Positions 53,235-63,940 of a stretch of DNA of 64,000 nt are shown here, piece after piece. Origin of the DNA: Rhineura floridana (Eukaryota; Chordata; Lepidosauria; Squamata; Rhineuridae); contig NC_084480.1 in NCBI RefSeq assembly GCF_030035675.1, positions 967,501-1,031,500 of the forward strand, given 5' to 3'. The notes under the pieces are model-generated. The model saw only the letters and a program-made list of their open reading frames with translations, was not told the origin of the DNA and searched no databases. Position numbers and translations under genes: made by a program. Position 1 is the stretch's first letter; every line of letters begins with the position of its first letter.

Positions 53235-55675
53235 TATTTATATCCCGCCCTTACTCCCAGTAGGAGCCCAGGGTGGCAAACAAAAGCACTAAAAACACAT
53301 TAAAACATCATAAAAACAGACTTCAAAATACATTAAAACAAAACATTTTTTTAAAAAGCTTTGAAGACATCTTAAAAAAGAAAAAAGAAAAAAGGTTAAA
53401 AACATATTGCTTTTTTAAAAAAAAGGTTTACAAACATATTAAAAAGCAATTCCAACACAGAAGTAGACTGGGATAGGTCTCAACTTAAAAGGCTTGTTGA
53501 AAGAGGAAGGTCTTCAGTAGGCACCAAAAAGATAACAGAGATGGCACCTGTCTAATATACAAGGGGTTCCACAGGGCAGGTGCCGCCACACTAAAGGTCT
53601 GTTTCCTATATTGTGCAGAACAAACCTCCTGATAAGACGGTATCTGCAGGAGGCCCTCACCTGCAGAGCGCAGTGATTGACTGGGTACATAAAGGGTAAG
53701 ACGGTCTTTCAGGTATCCTGGTCCCAAGCTCTATAGGGCTTTGTACACCAAAACTAGAACCTTGAACTTGGCCCGGTAGCTAATAGGTAGCCAGTGCAAT
53801 TCTTTCAGCAGCAGCATGACATGCTGGCAATATCCTGTCCCAGTGAGCAGTCTCGCCACCACAGTTTGCACCGCTGCAGCTTCTGGACCAACCTCAAGGG
53901 CAACCCACATAGAGCACATTACAGTAATCCTGGAGGTTACTAGTGCATGGGCAACAGTGGTCAGCCTATCCCAGTCGAGAAATGGCTGCAGCTGTATTAC
54001 CAGCTGTATCTGGTAAAAGGCACTCCTAGCCACTGAGGTCACCTGTGCCTCTAGTGACAAAGATTGATCCAGGAGCACCCCCAGACTACAGACCTGCTCT
54101 TTCAGAGGGAGTATGACCCCATCCAAAGCAGACAACTGACCAGATCAGTGTACTGCTAACACCTCACCCCAAATCTCCTGATGACCGCTCCCAAGGGCTT
54201 CATATAGACGTTAAACAGCATGGGGGACAAGATGGTACCCTGCAGCACCCCACAGCATAACTGCCAGGGAGCCAAAAGATAATCACCCAATGATATTATC
54301 TGAAAACAACCCTGGAGATAGGATTGGAACCTCTCTAAAACAGTGCCTCCAATACCCAACTCACCAAGTCGGCCCAGAAGGATACCATGGTCAGTCGTAT
54401 CAAAAGCCACTGAGAGATCAAGTAAGAGTAACAGGGTTGCACTCCCCCTGTCCTTCTTCCGATAAAGGTCATCCATCAGGGCGACCAAGGCCGATTCAGT
54501 CCCATAACCAGGCCTGAACCCAAACTGGGATGGGTCAAGATAATCTGTTTCATCCAAGAGTACCTGCAATTGCTGTGCCACAACCCTCTCAATCACCTTC
54601 CCTAAGAAGCGGCTATTTCCAACCAGTCGGTAATTGTCACCGACCAATGGGTCCACTCCAGGGTAGGCTTTTTCAGGAGCGGTCAGATCACCGCCTCTTT
54701 CAGGGCTGCTAGAACCACTCCCTCCTGCAATTATGCGTTGTCCACTTCCTGGATCCACTCAGTGAAAGGGCAAGGATTGAGAGGACACATTGCTGGCCAC
54801 ATCATTGCAAGCACCTTGTCTACGTCATCAGGCCGCATCAACTGAAACTGTTCACAAGAAGTTGCAGCAGACATTGCACTGGACACCTCATTGGGGACTA
54901 CAGTAGATGTGGATGTGGCATCAAGATTGCTACGGAGGCAAGCAACTTTACCCTCCAAGTGCCTTGCAAACAATTCACAGTGGGCCTCCGAAGGGTCTAA
55001 AACTCCATTTCCTGGAGATGATGTCAACAGACCCCTGACAATACAGAAAAGCTCCACTGGATGGCTACTTGAGGATGTGATGGAGGCAGAGAAGTGGGCC
55101 TTCTTCACCGCCACACAGTAGGCAAGGTTATGATGTTTTACTCGTGCCCGATCAGCCTTACAGCACATCTTTTGCCACTTGTGCTCTAGCTGTCATCCAG
55201 CCTGTTTCATTGCCCTTAGCTCACTGGTGTACCAAGGGGTAGACCAGGCTCCACAATGCCGGAGAGGGCGCAACCGTGTCAAGAGCCCGACGCACCTTCC
55301 TGTTCCACAGTGTGACAAGGGAATCAGCAGGGTCACCTGCTCTATCTACTGGGAACTCCCCCAGGCCATGCAGGAATCCAGTGGATTCCATTAGTCTCTG
55401 GGGGGTGGACCATCTTGTTCTGTTCACCACCCCTGCAGGGAAGGATCAGAGCCATAAGTCTACACTTCACCAGGAAGTGGTCTGACCATGACAATGGGGT
55501 GACATCCACCACCACCCATCTCCGGACCGCCCCTTCCTCCATACAGAGCAAAAGCCAAGTCAAAGGTGTGCCTTGCCCTATACGTCGGGCCAATGAGAAC
55601 TTGAGACAGCCACATGGTCGTCATGGAGGCCATGAAGTCCCAAGCTGGAACACTAGAGGCAGCCTTAGCTTGTTG
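53235..55675 (-). mobile_element. L2-clade LINE, endonuclease end, reverse transcriptase and 3' UTR
   Basis: 3' end at the left ('tttatatcccgcccttactc'). On the minus strand: VDVTPLSWSDHFLVKCRLM (end of the APE-type endonuclease), GFRPGYGTESALVALMDDLY, LLLDLSVAFDTTDHGILLGR (RT motif A), GVLQGTILSPMLFNVYMKPL (motif B), then KFKVLVLVYKAL and FSVAAPALWNPL near the C-terminus. Several frames and an internal stop mean it is dead. It is 5'-truncated or continues past the adjoining BovB. Confidence 0.9.
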
Positions 55676-56665
55676 TTGTTATGTGCCTCCAAGTCGACTA
55701 CGACTTATGACGACCCTATGAATCAGGGACCTCCAAGAGCATCTGTCATGAACCACCCTGTTCAGATCTTGTAAGTTCAGGTCTGTGGCTTCCTTTGTGG
55801 AATCAATCCATCTCTTGTTTGGCCTTCCTCTTTTTCTACTCCCTTCTGTTTTCCCCAGCATTATTGTCTTTTCTAGTGAATCATGTCTTCTCATGATGTG
55901 TCCAAAGTATGATAACCTCAGTTTCATCATTTTAGCTTCTAGGGACAGTTCTGGTTTAATTTGTTCCAACACCCAATTATTGGTCTTTTTCGCAGACCAT
56001 GGTATGCGCAAAGCTCTCCTCCAGCACCACATTTTAAATGAGTTGATTTTTCTCTTATCCGCCTTTTTCACTGTCCAACTTCCACATCCATACATAGAGA
56101 TCGGGAATACCATGGTCTGAATGATCCTGACTTTGGTGTTCAGTGATACACCTTTGCATTTGAGGACCTTTTCTAGTTCTCTCCTAGCTGCCCTCCCCAG
56201 TCCTAGCCTTCTTCTGATTTCTTGACTGTTGTCTCCATATTGGTTAATGACTGTGCCAAAGTATTGATAATCCCTGACAAGGACAATGTCCTCGTTGTCA
56301 ACTTTAAAGTTACATAAATCTTCTGTTGTCATTACTTTAGTCTTTTTGACATTCAGCTGTAGTCCTGCTTTTTTGCTTTCCTCTTGAACTTTCATTAGCA
56401 TTTGTTTCAAATCATTTCTGGTTTCTGCTAGTAGTATTTTATCGTCTGCATATCTTAAATTATTGGTATTTCTCCCTCCAATTTTCACACCTCCATCATC
56501 TTGGTCCAATCCTGCTTTCCGTATGATATGTTCTGCGTACAGATTAAATAAATAGGGTGATAAAATACACCCCTGTCTCACACCCTTTCCGATGGGGAAC
56601 CAATTGGTTTCTCCATATTCTGTCCTTACAGTAGCCTCCTGTCCAGAGTATAGGTTGCGCATCAG
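55676..56665 (-). mobile_element. BovB (RTE clade) LINE, C-terminal reverse transcriptase with open frame
   Basis: A continuous 327-codon frame (56662-55679). Motifs: GKGVRQGCILSPYLFNLYAE (RT motif B), NLRYADDKILLAETR (motif C, YADD), [77 protein letters not shown]. The block order is that of BovB. The 5' two-thirds are missing. No internal stop, so younger than its neighbours. Confidence 0.92.
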
Positions 56666-57227
56666 GACAATACCACAGCCAAGATGTATTTACCCCTCAC
56701 AAACCTACCACTTCCAACACTGTTAACAATCTACATTTCCCAGGATTCTTCTTTTGGGTGGGGGGATGTACTTTAAGTGTATGGTGTGTTTACAGCTTCA
56801 TGATTCTCTCCGTCCGGTCAACCTGCCCTCCCTCTGGTTGCTGTCCTTTAATGCCATTTTCAGTCTTTTGGTCACCCAGGGCAGAAGCGGTTCCTAGGTT
56901 TAATCTTCCTATCGCCTTCGAACACACTCTGCTTCCTGCTGTATTTGTTTGGTCTGCAACAATCAGTGTCCCCCACTGTTTTTAAAGCCTCAAGAAGGAT
57001 TGTTCTTGGGGAAAGAATTGAGGTTGCCAGCCCTATTAGCCAACTGGAAACAGAAAGGCAAAATGGGCCACACTTGCCCTCCAAGATGATAAAGAAGGCG
57101 TATGTGTATCTTGTTATTGTTGCTGCTCCTCAGGGGTGGAGCAGTTCCATGCTCATTTGCATATGTTAATTAATGCACACATTCTTAGAAGAGCAGGTTT
57201 GGGTGCATTTTCCCCCCAGTCTCTAAC

Positions 57228-57556
57228 CTTCGCTGGATCAGGCCAGTGGCTCATCTAGCCCTGAGCATCCTGTTCTCACAGTGGCCCACAGGATACTCCA
57301 AGAGAGGCCCACAAGCACGACCTGAAGAGCATTCTCTCCACTTGTGGTTTCCAGCAACTGGCATTCAGAAGCATCTGGCCTCTGACCACAGAGGCAGAGA
57401 ACAGCCATCATGGCTAGTGGCCACTGATAGCCTTTTCCTCCATGAATTTGTCTAATACTCTCTTAAAGCCGTCCAAGTTGGTGGCCATCGCTGCTTCTTG
57501 AGGGAGCGAATTCCATAGTTTAATTATGCTCTGCTGTGTGAAGAGGACCTTTCTTT
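57228..57556 (-). mobile_element. CR1-type LINE 3' end, second subfamily
   Basis: 'cgctggatcaggccagtggc', 'gttctcacagtggcccacag', 'ccactgatagccttttcctc', 'aattccatagtttaattatg', 'tgtgaagaggacctttcttt'. It is cut off by L2 sequence at about 57557. Confidence 0.85.
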
Positions 57557-58460
57557 TGTTTATATCCTGCCCTTCCTCCCAGCAGGAGCCCAGGGTGTAA
57601 TGAAATTAGGCATATATAGTTTGGGAATTGTAGTATGTAGTGTTAATTTGACATGGTACAGAATGTGTTAACTTGAGATAGCACTGAATTAGAAAAACAA
57701 AATTCCTAAGGTGCCTGTGGATGCTAAATGTTCAGTTGGTGTTTGATACTAAAACGCTAGCTTACCCATCCCATGTAACAAGATACTGTTCAAGTAGATA
57801 GTGGCTCACTGGAATGTATCGTGTCAGGAGGGAGGCAGACGCAGCACGGATGAAGCGCTCAAGGCTAGGACGTTAGCTCAATGCAAGACAATGGAGAGAC
57901 TTAGGAAAGTTACTAACAAGAGGGAGGGGCTGTCTTAGGAGGACTTGAAAGCACATATCATTTGCACTGTGTAAGCATGCTTTAGACTGGTTTTCAGGCA
58001 CGAGCCGAATACCTGGTCTCTCTTTTGCAAAAGATATTGGTAATCAATAAAGGTTTTGACTTATCTTTGGTCTCCCATCTGGTGTGTATTTTTGGAGCTT
58101 CCTCCAAATGTAAAAGAGCCATTTTTGGTGTAACAAGGGCAGCAAACAAAAGCACTAAAAACACTTTAAAAACGTCATAAAAACATACTTTAAAATACAT
58201 TAAGACAAAACATCTTTAAAAACATTTTTTAAAATGTTAAAGCTTTGAAGAAATCTTTACAAAAAGGTTAAAAACATATTAAACAGCAATTCCAAGACAG
58301 ACGCAGACTGGGGTAAGGTCTCTACTTAAAAGGCTTGTTGAAAGACGAAAGTCTTCAGTAGGTGCCGAAAAGATAACAGAGATGGCGCCAGTCTAGTATT
58401 TAAGGGGAGGGAGTTCCACAGGGTCTGTGCCGCCAGACTAACGGTCTTCCTTTCATTTCT
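57557..58460 (-). mobile_element. L2-clade LINE 3' end carrying a solo LTR
   Basis: Left piece 57557-57595 ('tttatatcctgcccttcctc', 'ccagcaggagcccaggg') and right piece 58136-58460 ('gcagcaaacaaaagcactaa', then the T-rich UTR and the ORF2 tail QTLWNSLPLNTRLAP, FRHLLKTFVFQQAF). They join in order when the LTR between them is left out. Confidence 0.85.
57596..58135 (+). mobile_element. Solo LTR, family C (fossil), in L2
   Basis: 540 bp, starts TGTAATGA and ends TGTAACA. A poly(A) signal 'caataaagg' lies about 90 bp before its end. Flanked by the 4-bp duplication AGGG (57592-57595, 58136-58139). A single LTR without internal region, so a recombination remnant. The 4-bp duplication is common in class I endogenous retroviruses (inference). 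Confidence 0.82.
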
Positions 58461-59293
58461 GTGATAGAGGGAGGAGCAGGTGTGTGTAGGGGGGTCTGGA
58501 GGTTGCCATAAAAGGAGCAGGGAGGAGGAGCGTTCTGGATCCAGCCTGGCTGCAGTGGAAACTAGCACGCCCCAGGATGCTTGGATGCAAATGACACAGG
58601 CTTGGACTACGCGAAAGCGGAAGGACAGCGAGATTTTAGGAAATGGAGAAGGTGGAGAAAAAGAAACAATGCTGTGCTCTGTGCTACTTTTGGCCAGACA
58701 AGGAGAAGAGGAAATGAGGAGCTGGCTCCCTGAGTTGCACCGGCCACCTTCTGAGGCTGCTGGGGCTGGGTGAAGGGGTCCTTGCTGGGCGTGTGAGAGA
58801 GAGGGGGAGTTCCCCACCACCAGCAGCCATTTCTGGGAGTGCAATCCCCCCACCGTATACCTGTTAATGGAGAGGTTGCTCCTCCCCCTGCCCCCCACTC
58901 ACTTGCACATGGGGGGGAGAAAGTCTGCCTCCCTCTCTCCCAGAAACAGCAGGAAGGGGGCTGGCACAGGGACTCCCCCATGCCACCTTGCCCAGAATGC
59001 CTCACTCTCAGGAAGGACTCACCCCCCTTCTGAGAGGAAGAGGAGGACAAGGTGTATTGGCAGCAGCAGCAAAATGTTTGGAAGGATTAGTCCCACTCCC
59101 ATCGCACCCACCCACCCATCCCCCTCCAACATAATCAAAGCAGGTGAGCTGAGAACCATCCCAGAGAGTGGCCGTGGCTCAGCAGCACAGCATCTGCTGT
59201 GCAGGCCAAAGGTCCCAGGAGGCGCATCACTTTACACTTGCATGCATTGAACCCCATTTACTATTTGAGTGCCCATTTACTGTTTGGAGAATC
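58461..59293. other. Spacer with small SINE and CR1 remnants
   Basis: A SINE head fragment at about 59168-59225 ('gtggccgtggctcagcagca', '+' orientation) and a CR1 minus scrap at about 59226-59290 ('cactttacacttgcatgcat'). Open frames at 58480-59050 have no recognised similarity. Confidence 0.5.
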
Positions 59294-60431
59294 TGTTGGA
59301 ATATGTGGTTCAACTCGAACTTGTGGGTTGACGCTGCATGGGGTTAAAAGGGTAGCTAGAGAGGAGACCTCCTGATTGCTAGGCTAATACCTATTCATTG
59401 ATCTCCTGCTGATTCTCCCTTCCTGCTAGACTGATATGCAAGGGATGTTGACCACATCTCCTTCCTCCTTCCTCCTTCTTTCTCTTGTGAGGGAGAGCAG
59501 ACTATTTCTTTGTCTCTCCCTCTCCTCCAAGCATGAGGGCAAACACTAGACTTAGTGTTTGTGTTGGGTTAAAATGAATTAGGGATGAAATAAAGTTGAT
59601 TTCGGTTTATTTACCCCTAACCTGACCCCCATCCCAGGAAGCATTGCAGGAACAACTTTGGTCCAGAATGTAAACTGTATGCAGCTTTTCACATGCTCAT
59701 TGAGCTTTAACAGATAGGTGTCAAAGGATGGAAGGCTTTGTTCCACACATGAATGTGTTTTGCATTTGTTTATACTCTGTCACTGTTTTAGTGTTCTCTT
59801 CCTGGTTGTTTCAGCTCTCTGGCTCCAGCCTTTATCTCAAGGCTGTACGCAGTCTGCAAATTCTGATTTACAAAGGGCAACATGCCCCTGGCAATTTCAC
59901 CTATCTCCCCTTCCTCTCCTTCTCCCCCTCTTGTTATGACCTTTATGCCACCATGTAAATTCTTTATGCATTATGGAGTTCATCCCCCTGACCTGTAGCC
60001 CCTCCTCGAGGGTATATAATCTGAACCCCTCTCAATAAACAGGGTTCCCATTTCTGGAAGGCATCTGGCTGGACAGGTTTGGGTCCCCTTTGTCAAAGGT
60101 TCTTCTTGTCGGTTATTTCCTGGGTCTCTGGCAGTGGGTTCATGTGACTCAGCTCCGCACTCTTCCTGGGTAACGTGAGGTGAGTAAGGTTTAAAGGACA
60201 GCTCAGAATTTTAGTTTTGACCTAACATTTGCATCTCCAACTTAGCTAGTTAGTTAGATATAGGACTCTTTCCTATCAAGTATGTACTTCCAGAATAAAG
60301 TAGTTATTTCTTATTTTAAAGCTTAAGTCTCTGTCTGACTAATTCACAGGGAAGGTGTAATCTTTAGCAAAGGTTCAAATACACAAAGCTAATTCAGATG
60401 CTCAAATACCTAATTTTGCTACTCTGCAACA
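59294..60431 (+). mobile_element. Solo LTR, family A (fossil), containing a second LTR
   Basis: Starts TGTTGGAATATG and ends CTCTGCAACA. Shares with 38968 and 46631 'catgagggcaa', 'catctccaacttagctagtt' and 'cagaataaagtag'. AATC occurs at both flanks (59290-59293, 60433-60436). Interrupted at 59562-60227 by another LTR. Confidence 0.75.
59562..60227 (+). mobile_element. Solo LTR, family D (fossil), inserted in family A LTR
   Basis: 666 bp, starts TGTTGGGTT and ends ACCTAACA, near-perfect inverted ends. TATA-like 'gggtatataatctg' precedes 'ctcaataaacaggg'. Flanked by TTTG on both sides (59558-59561, 60228-60231). Its host LTR resumes exactly across the gap ('gtttg / catctccaac'). Confidence 0.85.
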
Positions 60432-60814
60432 AAATCCTCAGGAGCTCGTTGCAGTCTGCTTTGGTTTTCACTATCATAAATGTGGAGCTGTATCCAGCTA
60501 ACTCATTCCATCAGTGCAAGGGTTTCCACCTGTGCAATGGAACTACCTCCCTCTCCTCCTTCCCCCTGCCCACGTACCCTATAAATCTGTTCTGAGTGTT
60601 CTCCCAACCCCCGCCCGGATCAGAGTTCAGCAGGATACAGGCATGGAGGCGGGAATTCTATTGCGCAAGCAGAAATCCTTGCAGTGGCAGAACAAGTTGG
60701 CTGGATGCCATCCTTAGGGTCGCCTACAAACTTAAGACACTTTCTCTTTTCCTCCATCTGCCAAATGAAGGTGTCATGACATCGAGGCTGCATGCCCACC
60801 TGTGCTACTTGTAG

Positions 60815-62485
60815 ATCTATGTTTTCATAAGCTCATCGAAAAAATCTGGATGAGGGAGGAGATCCTGGAAGACGTTACAGATGCCATAACTATCACCCTT
60901 TTAAAGAAGGGTGATAGAACAGATTGTGGGAACTATCGAGGTATCTTTCTTCTTGGTAGGGCAGGTAAAATCCTTGCAAGGATCCTTGCAAATCGCCTCC
61001 TGCCAATCTCAGAGGATGTCCTCCCCGAATCTCAAAATGGTTTCTGCCCTTCCAGGGGGACAGTGGACATTATCTTCACTGCACGACAGCTTCAAGAAAA
61101 ATGCAGGGAGCAGAAGCGACCTTTATATATGGCATTTATGGATCTGACTAGGCCTTTGACACTGTGAATCAAACCGTTCTCTGGACCATCTTTCTGAAAA
61201 CTGGATGCCCTGATAAATTTGTGAATATTTTGCGACTCCTTCATGACAACATGACAGCAACAATTTTGGATAACAATGGCTTTCAGAGAGATCCATTCAG
61301 AGTTGGATCAGGCATAAAACAGGGATGCATCATTGCTCCTACCTTGCTATCTTCACTGCTATGATTCTACACCTTATTGAGGGGAAACTTCCTACTGGTG
61401 TGGAAATCATATATCGAACAGATGGAAAGCTTTTTAATCTCAGTAGGCTGAAAGCAAAAAGTAAGGTAATGTCAACCTCTGTCATAGAACTTCAATATGC
61501 TGATGATAATGTAGTCTCCACACATTCAGAGAAAGATCAAACTATCCCAAATGTCTTTGCAGAAGCATATGGAAAGCTTGGCCTCTCGCTTAACATCAAA
61601 AAAACCCAAAGTGGTGCGAACCAATCCCTCTGTAGCACCATCAATCCAGCTTAATGGTGTGATGCTGGAGAATGTTGATCACTTCCCCTATCTCAGCAGC
61701 CATCTCTCTGTAAAAGCTGACATCGATGCTGAAATTCAACATCGTCTGAGCTCTGTGAGTGCCGCATTCTCCCGAATGAAATGTAGAGTGTTCGAGGATT
61801 GGGATATTCGCAGGGAGACCAAAATGCTTATTTACAAAGCCATTGTACTACCTACCTAACTGTATGCCTGTGAAACATGGACCATTTATAAACGCCACTC
61901 CCAACTTCTTGAAAGATTCCACCAATGCTGCCTCCGGAAAATTCTGCAAATTACTTGGGAAGATAGGCGGACTAATGTTAGCATTTTGGAAGAAGCAAAG
62001 ACTACCAGTGCTGAAATAATGATCCTTCAACATCAACTTCGCTGGACCGGCCATGTTGTTTGAATGCCTGATCACTGTCTTCCAAAGCAGCTACTTTACT
62101 CCCAACTTAAGGATGGAAAACGGAACATCGGTGGACAGCAAAAGAGGTTTAAAGATGTTCTCAAAGCAAATATAAAAAAATGCAACATGAGCATCGAGAA
62201 CTGAGAAGTCTTGGCCCATGAACGTCCCAAATGGAGGTCAGCTATTATCAAAGGTGCTCTGGACTTTGAAGAAGCATGAATACAGGGCAAACGGGAGAAA
62301 CGAGCTAACCAGAAGGCACATCAAACAAATCCTCAAACCGACCATCTTCCACCTGGAAACCTATGTCCTCACTGTGGGAGGCTGTGTGGATCCAGAATTG
62401 GCCTCCACAGTCACTTACGGACCCACCATTAAAGACCTTACCCTGGAAGGCAATCTTACTCGGCCACGAGTGATCACCAGTTAAT
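60815..62485 (+). mobile_element. Non-LTR retrotransposon, reverse transcriptase to C-terminal zinc-finger-like end
   Basis: ORF remnants in order: LLKKGDRTDCGNYRGIFLLG, AGKILARILANRLLPI, QNGFCPSRGTVDIIFTARQL, MAFMDLTRP (motif A), GCPDKFVNILRLLHDNMTAT, GSGIKQGCIIAPTLL (motif B), ELQYADDNVV (motif C), LSLNIKKTQ, ENVDHFPYLSSHLSVKADID, LRWTGHVV. A CPHCGR-type finger is recognisable in another frame near 62370. Several frameshifts and stops, so dead. The clade is not certain. It differs from the CR1, L2 and BovB copies here. Confidence 0.85.
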
Positions 62486-63940
62486 GAAAATGAATGAGAT
62501 ATATGTTTTGACTGGCAAGCTGTGAGCAAAATGGCAGGCCATGTTTTGGTCAGTCAGTTCAAGAGGTGACAGGGAAACCATCTGTATGATCTCACGTTGA
62601 GTTGGTGTGGATATCTCAGTTCCGTGACTTAGCTTGCATTTGCCAAGGGCTGAATGCTTCTGCCTGGCTGGCTGAACCCGTCTGTCTGAACAACCAGCCC
62701 TGGTACAGGCTGCATATTTTCTGTGTTGCTTACACAAGGCGTGTGGCACTAGCCTGGAGAACAAGTGAGGTAGCTGGCCAAGTCTCTGTGGCGATGTGGG
62801 TCCATCTATGCTCACTGTGTACTAAGGAGCTTCCCAGGTTGGTAAAGATGGCAGGGGAACTTCCTTGCTTCTTGGAGAGAGGGCTGATGTCTGGCAGAGA
62901 GAGAGATTGTGCAAGCGCCTTCCTGGCACTGCCTTTGAGGAGCAGCAGAACCCTGCTGGGCTCCGGGCATCAAAGGGATGTGCAACGGCTGGGGCAACGG
63001 TCAGCCTCCGTTTAAGTTCACTGAAATTCTCTTCCACCACTTTTTTTCAGCATTTGGAAACCAACCGTGCCTCCTTTCTCTCTGCTGCACAGACCCATCC
63101 TGGGAAGTCCCCGCTGTCTCTCTGCTTGCTCAGCACCCCCGGGGTGTTCTGGGTCCAGGAGAAGGAGTTGGGTTGCTTCCCCCTCCCCTCCCCCAGCCTG
63201 GTGTTTCAGCAGCTGCTTCCTCAGTCTCTCTTCCGCCATTTGGGGCAACACAGGACTCCCCCCACCCCTTCACCCCAAGGACCCCCTGCTCCCAGGCCAG
63301 CCACTGGAGCTCCCGGCCCCTGGGGCACAGTGCCGGACTGCTCCTCGGCTCGCTTCCCCAGGGCAGAATGCTGCCCATCTGAGCAGTGGAGCTTTTGGCT
63401 TTCGACTGCAAGAGAGGCCAGGCTGTCCCAGCAGCACCTCGCTGGGATCTGCTGTTCATGGTGGCTGTGCCAGGCAGGCATCTGGTCCCAATGCCGCTGA
63501 GTTTCCCTGGAAAAAGAGCAGGTGGGAAGGAGCAGAGGGCAGCAGAGTCCGTGTTATTCTGCCCCAGGTGACAGAAGGACTCCAGGGCAGAGGCAGCTGG
63601 GATGGTGGGCATGCAGATCCCTGCCCGATACCTTGCCCACTGTGTGCTGCTGGCCCCTGTTCCCAAAAGGAAGAGAGTCCCCTGACCTTCCCCTCCCCCT
63701 CAAGGCAAGGAGCAGAATGCTGGCGGGGGGGGGGCTGCTTTATCCTTCTGCCTGGCAGGCAGGCTGAGTGTCTGTGGTTCATGTTTCCCTGGGCACAGGC
63801 TCCACCTCTCTGGCTCCCCAGGGCAGGCGGGCAGGCAGGCGGGCACCCTCCCTGCCCTACCAGATCACAGACAAAACACCTTCCTGTACTGACCTTGCAC
63901 CTCCTCCCTGGACAGCAGCAGACAAGGAGCTCTGCAGATC
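62486..63940. other. 5' flank of CIMIP2B
   Basis: Single-copy-looking, moderately GC-rich sequence with 'gggcaggcgggcaggcaggc'-type runs near 63825. No repeat family recognised. Promoter and 5' UTR of the next gene should lie here, but no core element is clear. Confidence 0.45.

Larger units (their letters stand above)
53163..56797. mobile_element. Palindromic MITE, family 2, split by LINE insertion
   Basis: Left half 53163-53234 ('ggctgcatacacaccacccg', 'tttaaagcac', 'aatcctgagaag'); right half 56685-56797 ('tacccctcac', 'cccaggattctt', 'atggtgtgtttacagc'). Together they match the intact copy at 34971. The break is marked by TGTATTT on both sides (53228-53234, 56685-56691). Confidence 0.85.

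Noticed and set aside
63018-63666. Frames upstream of CIMIP2B
   Set aside because: They overlap on both strands and are Ser/Pro/Gly-rich without domains. More likely promoter-side noncoding DNA.
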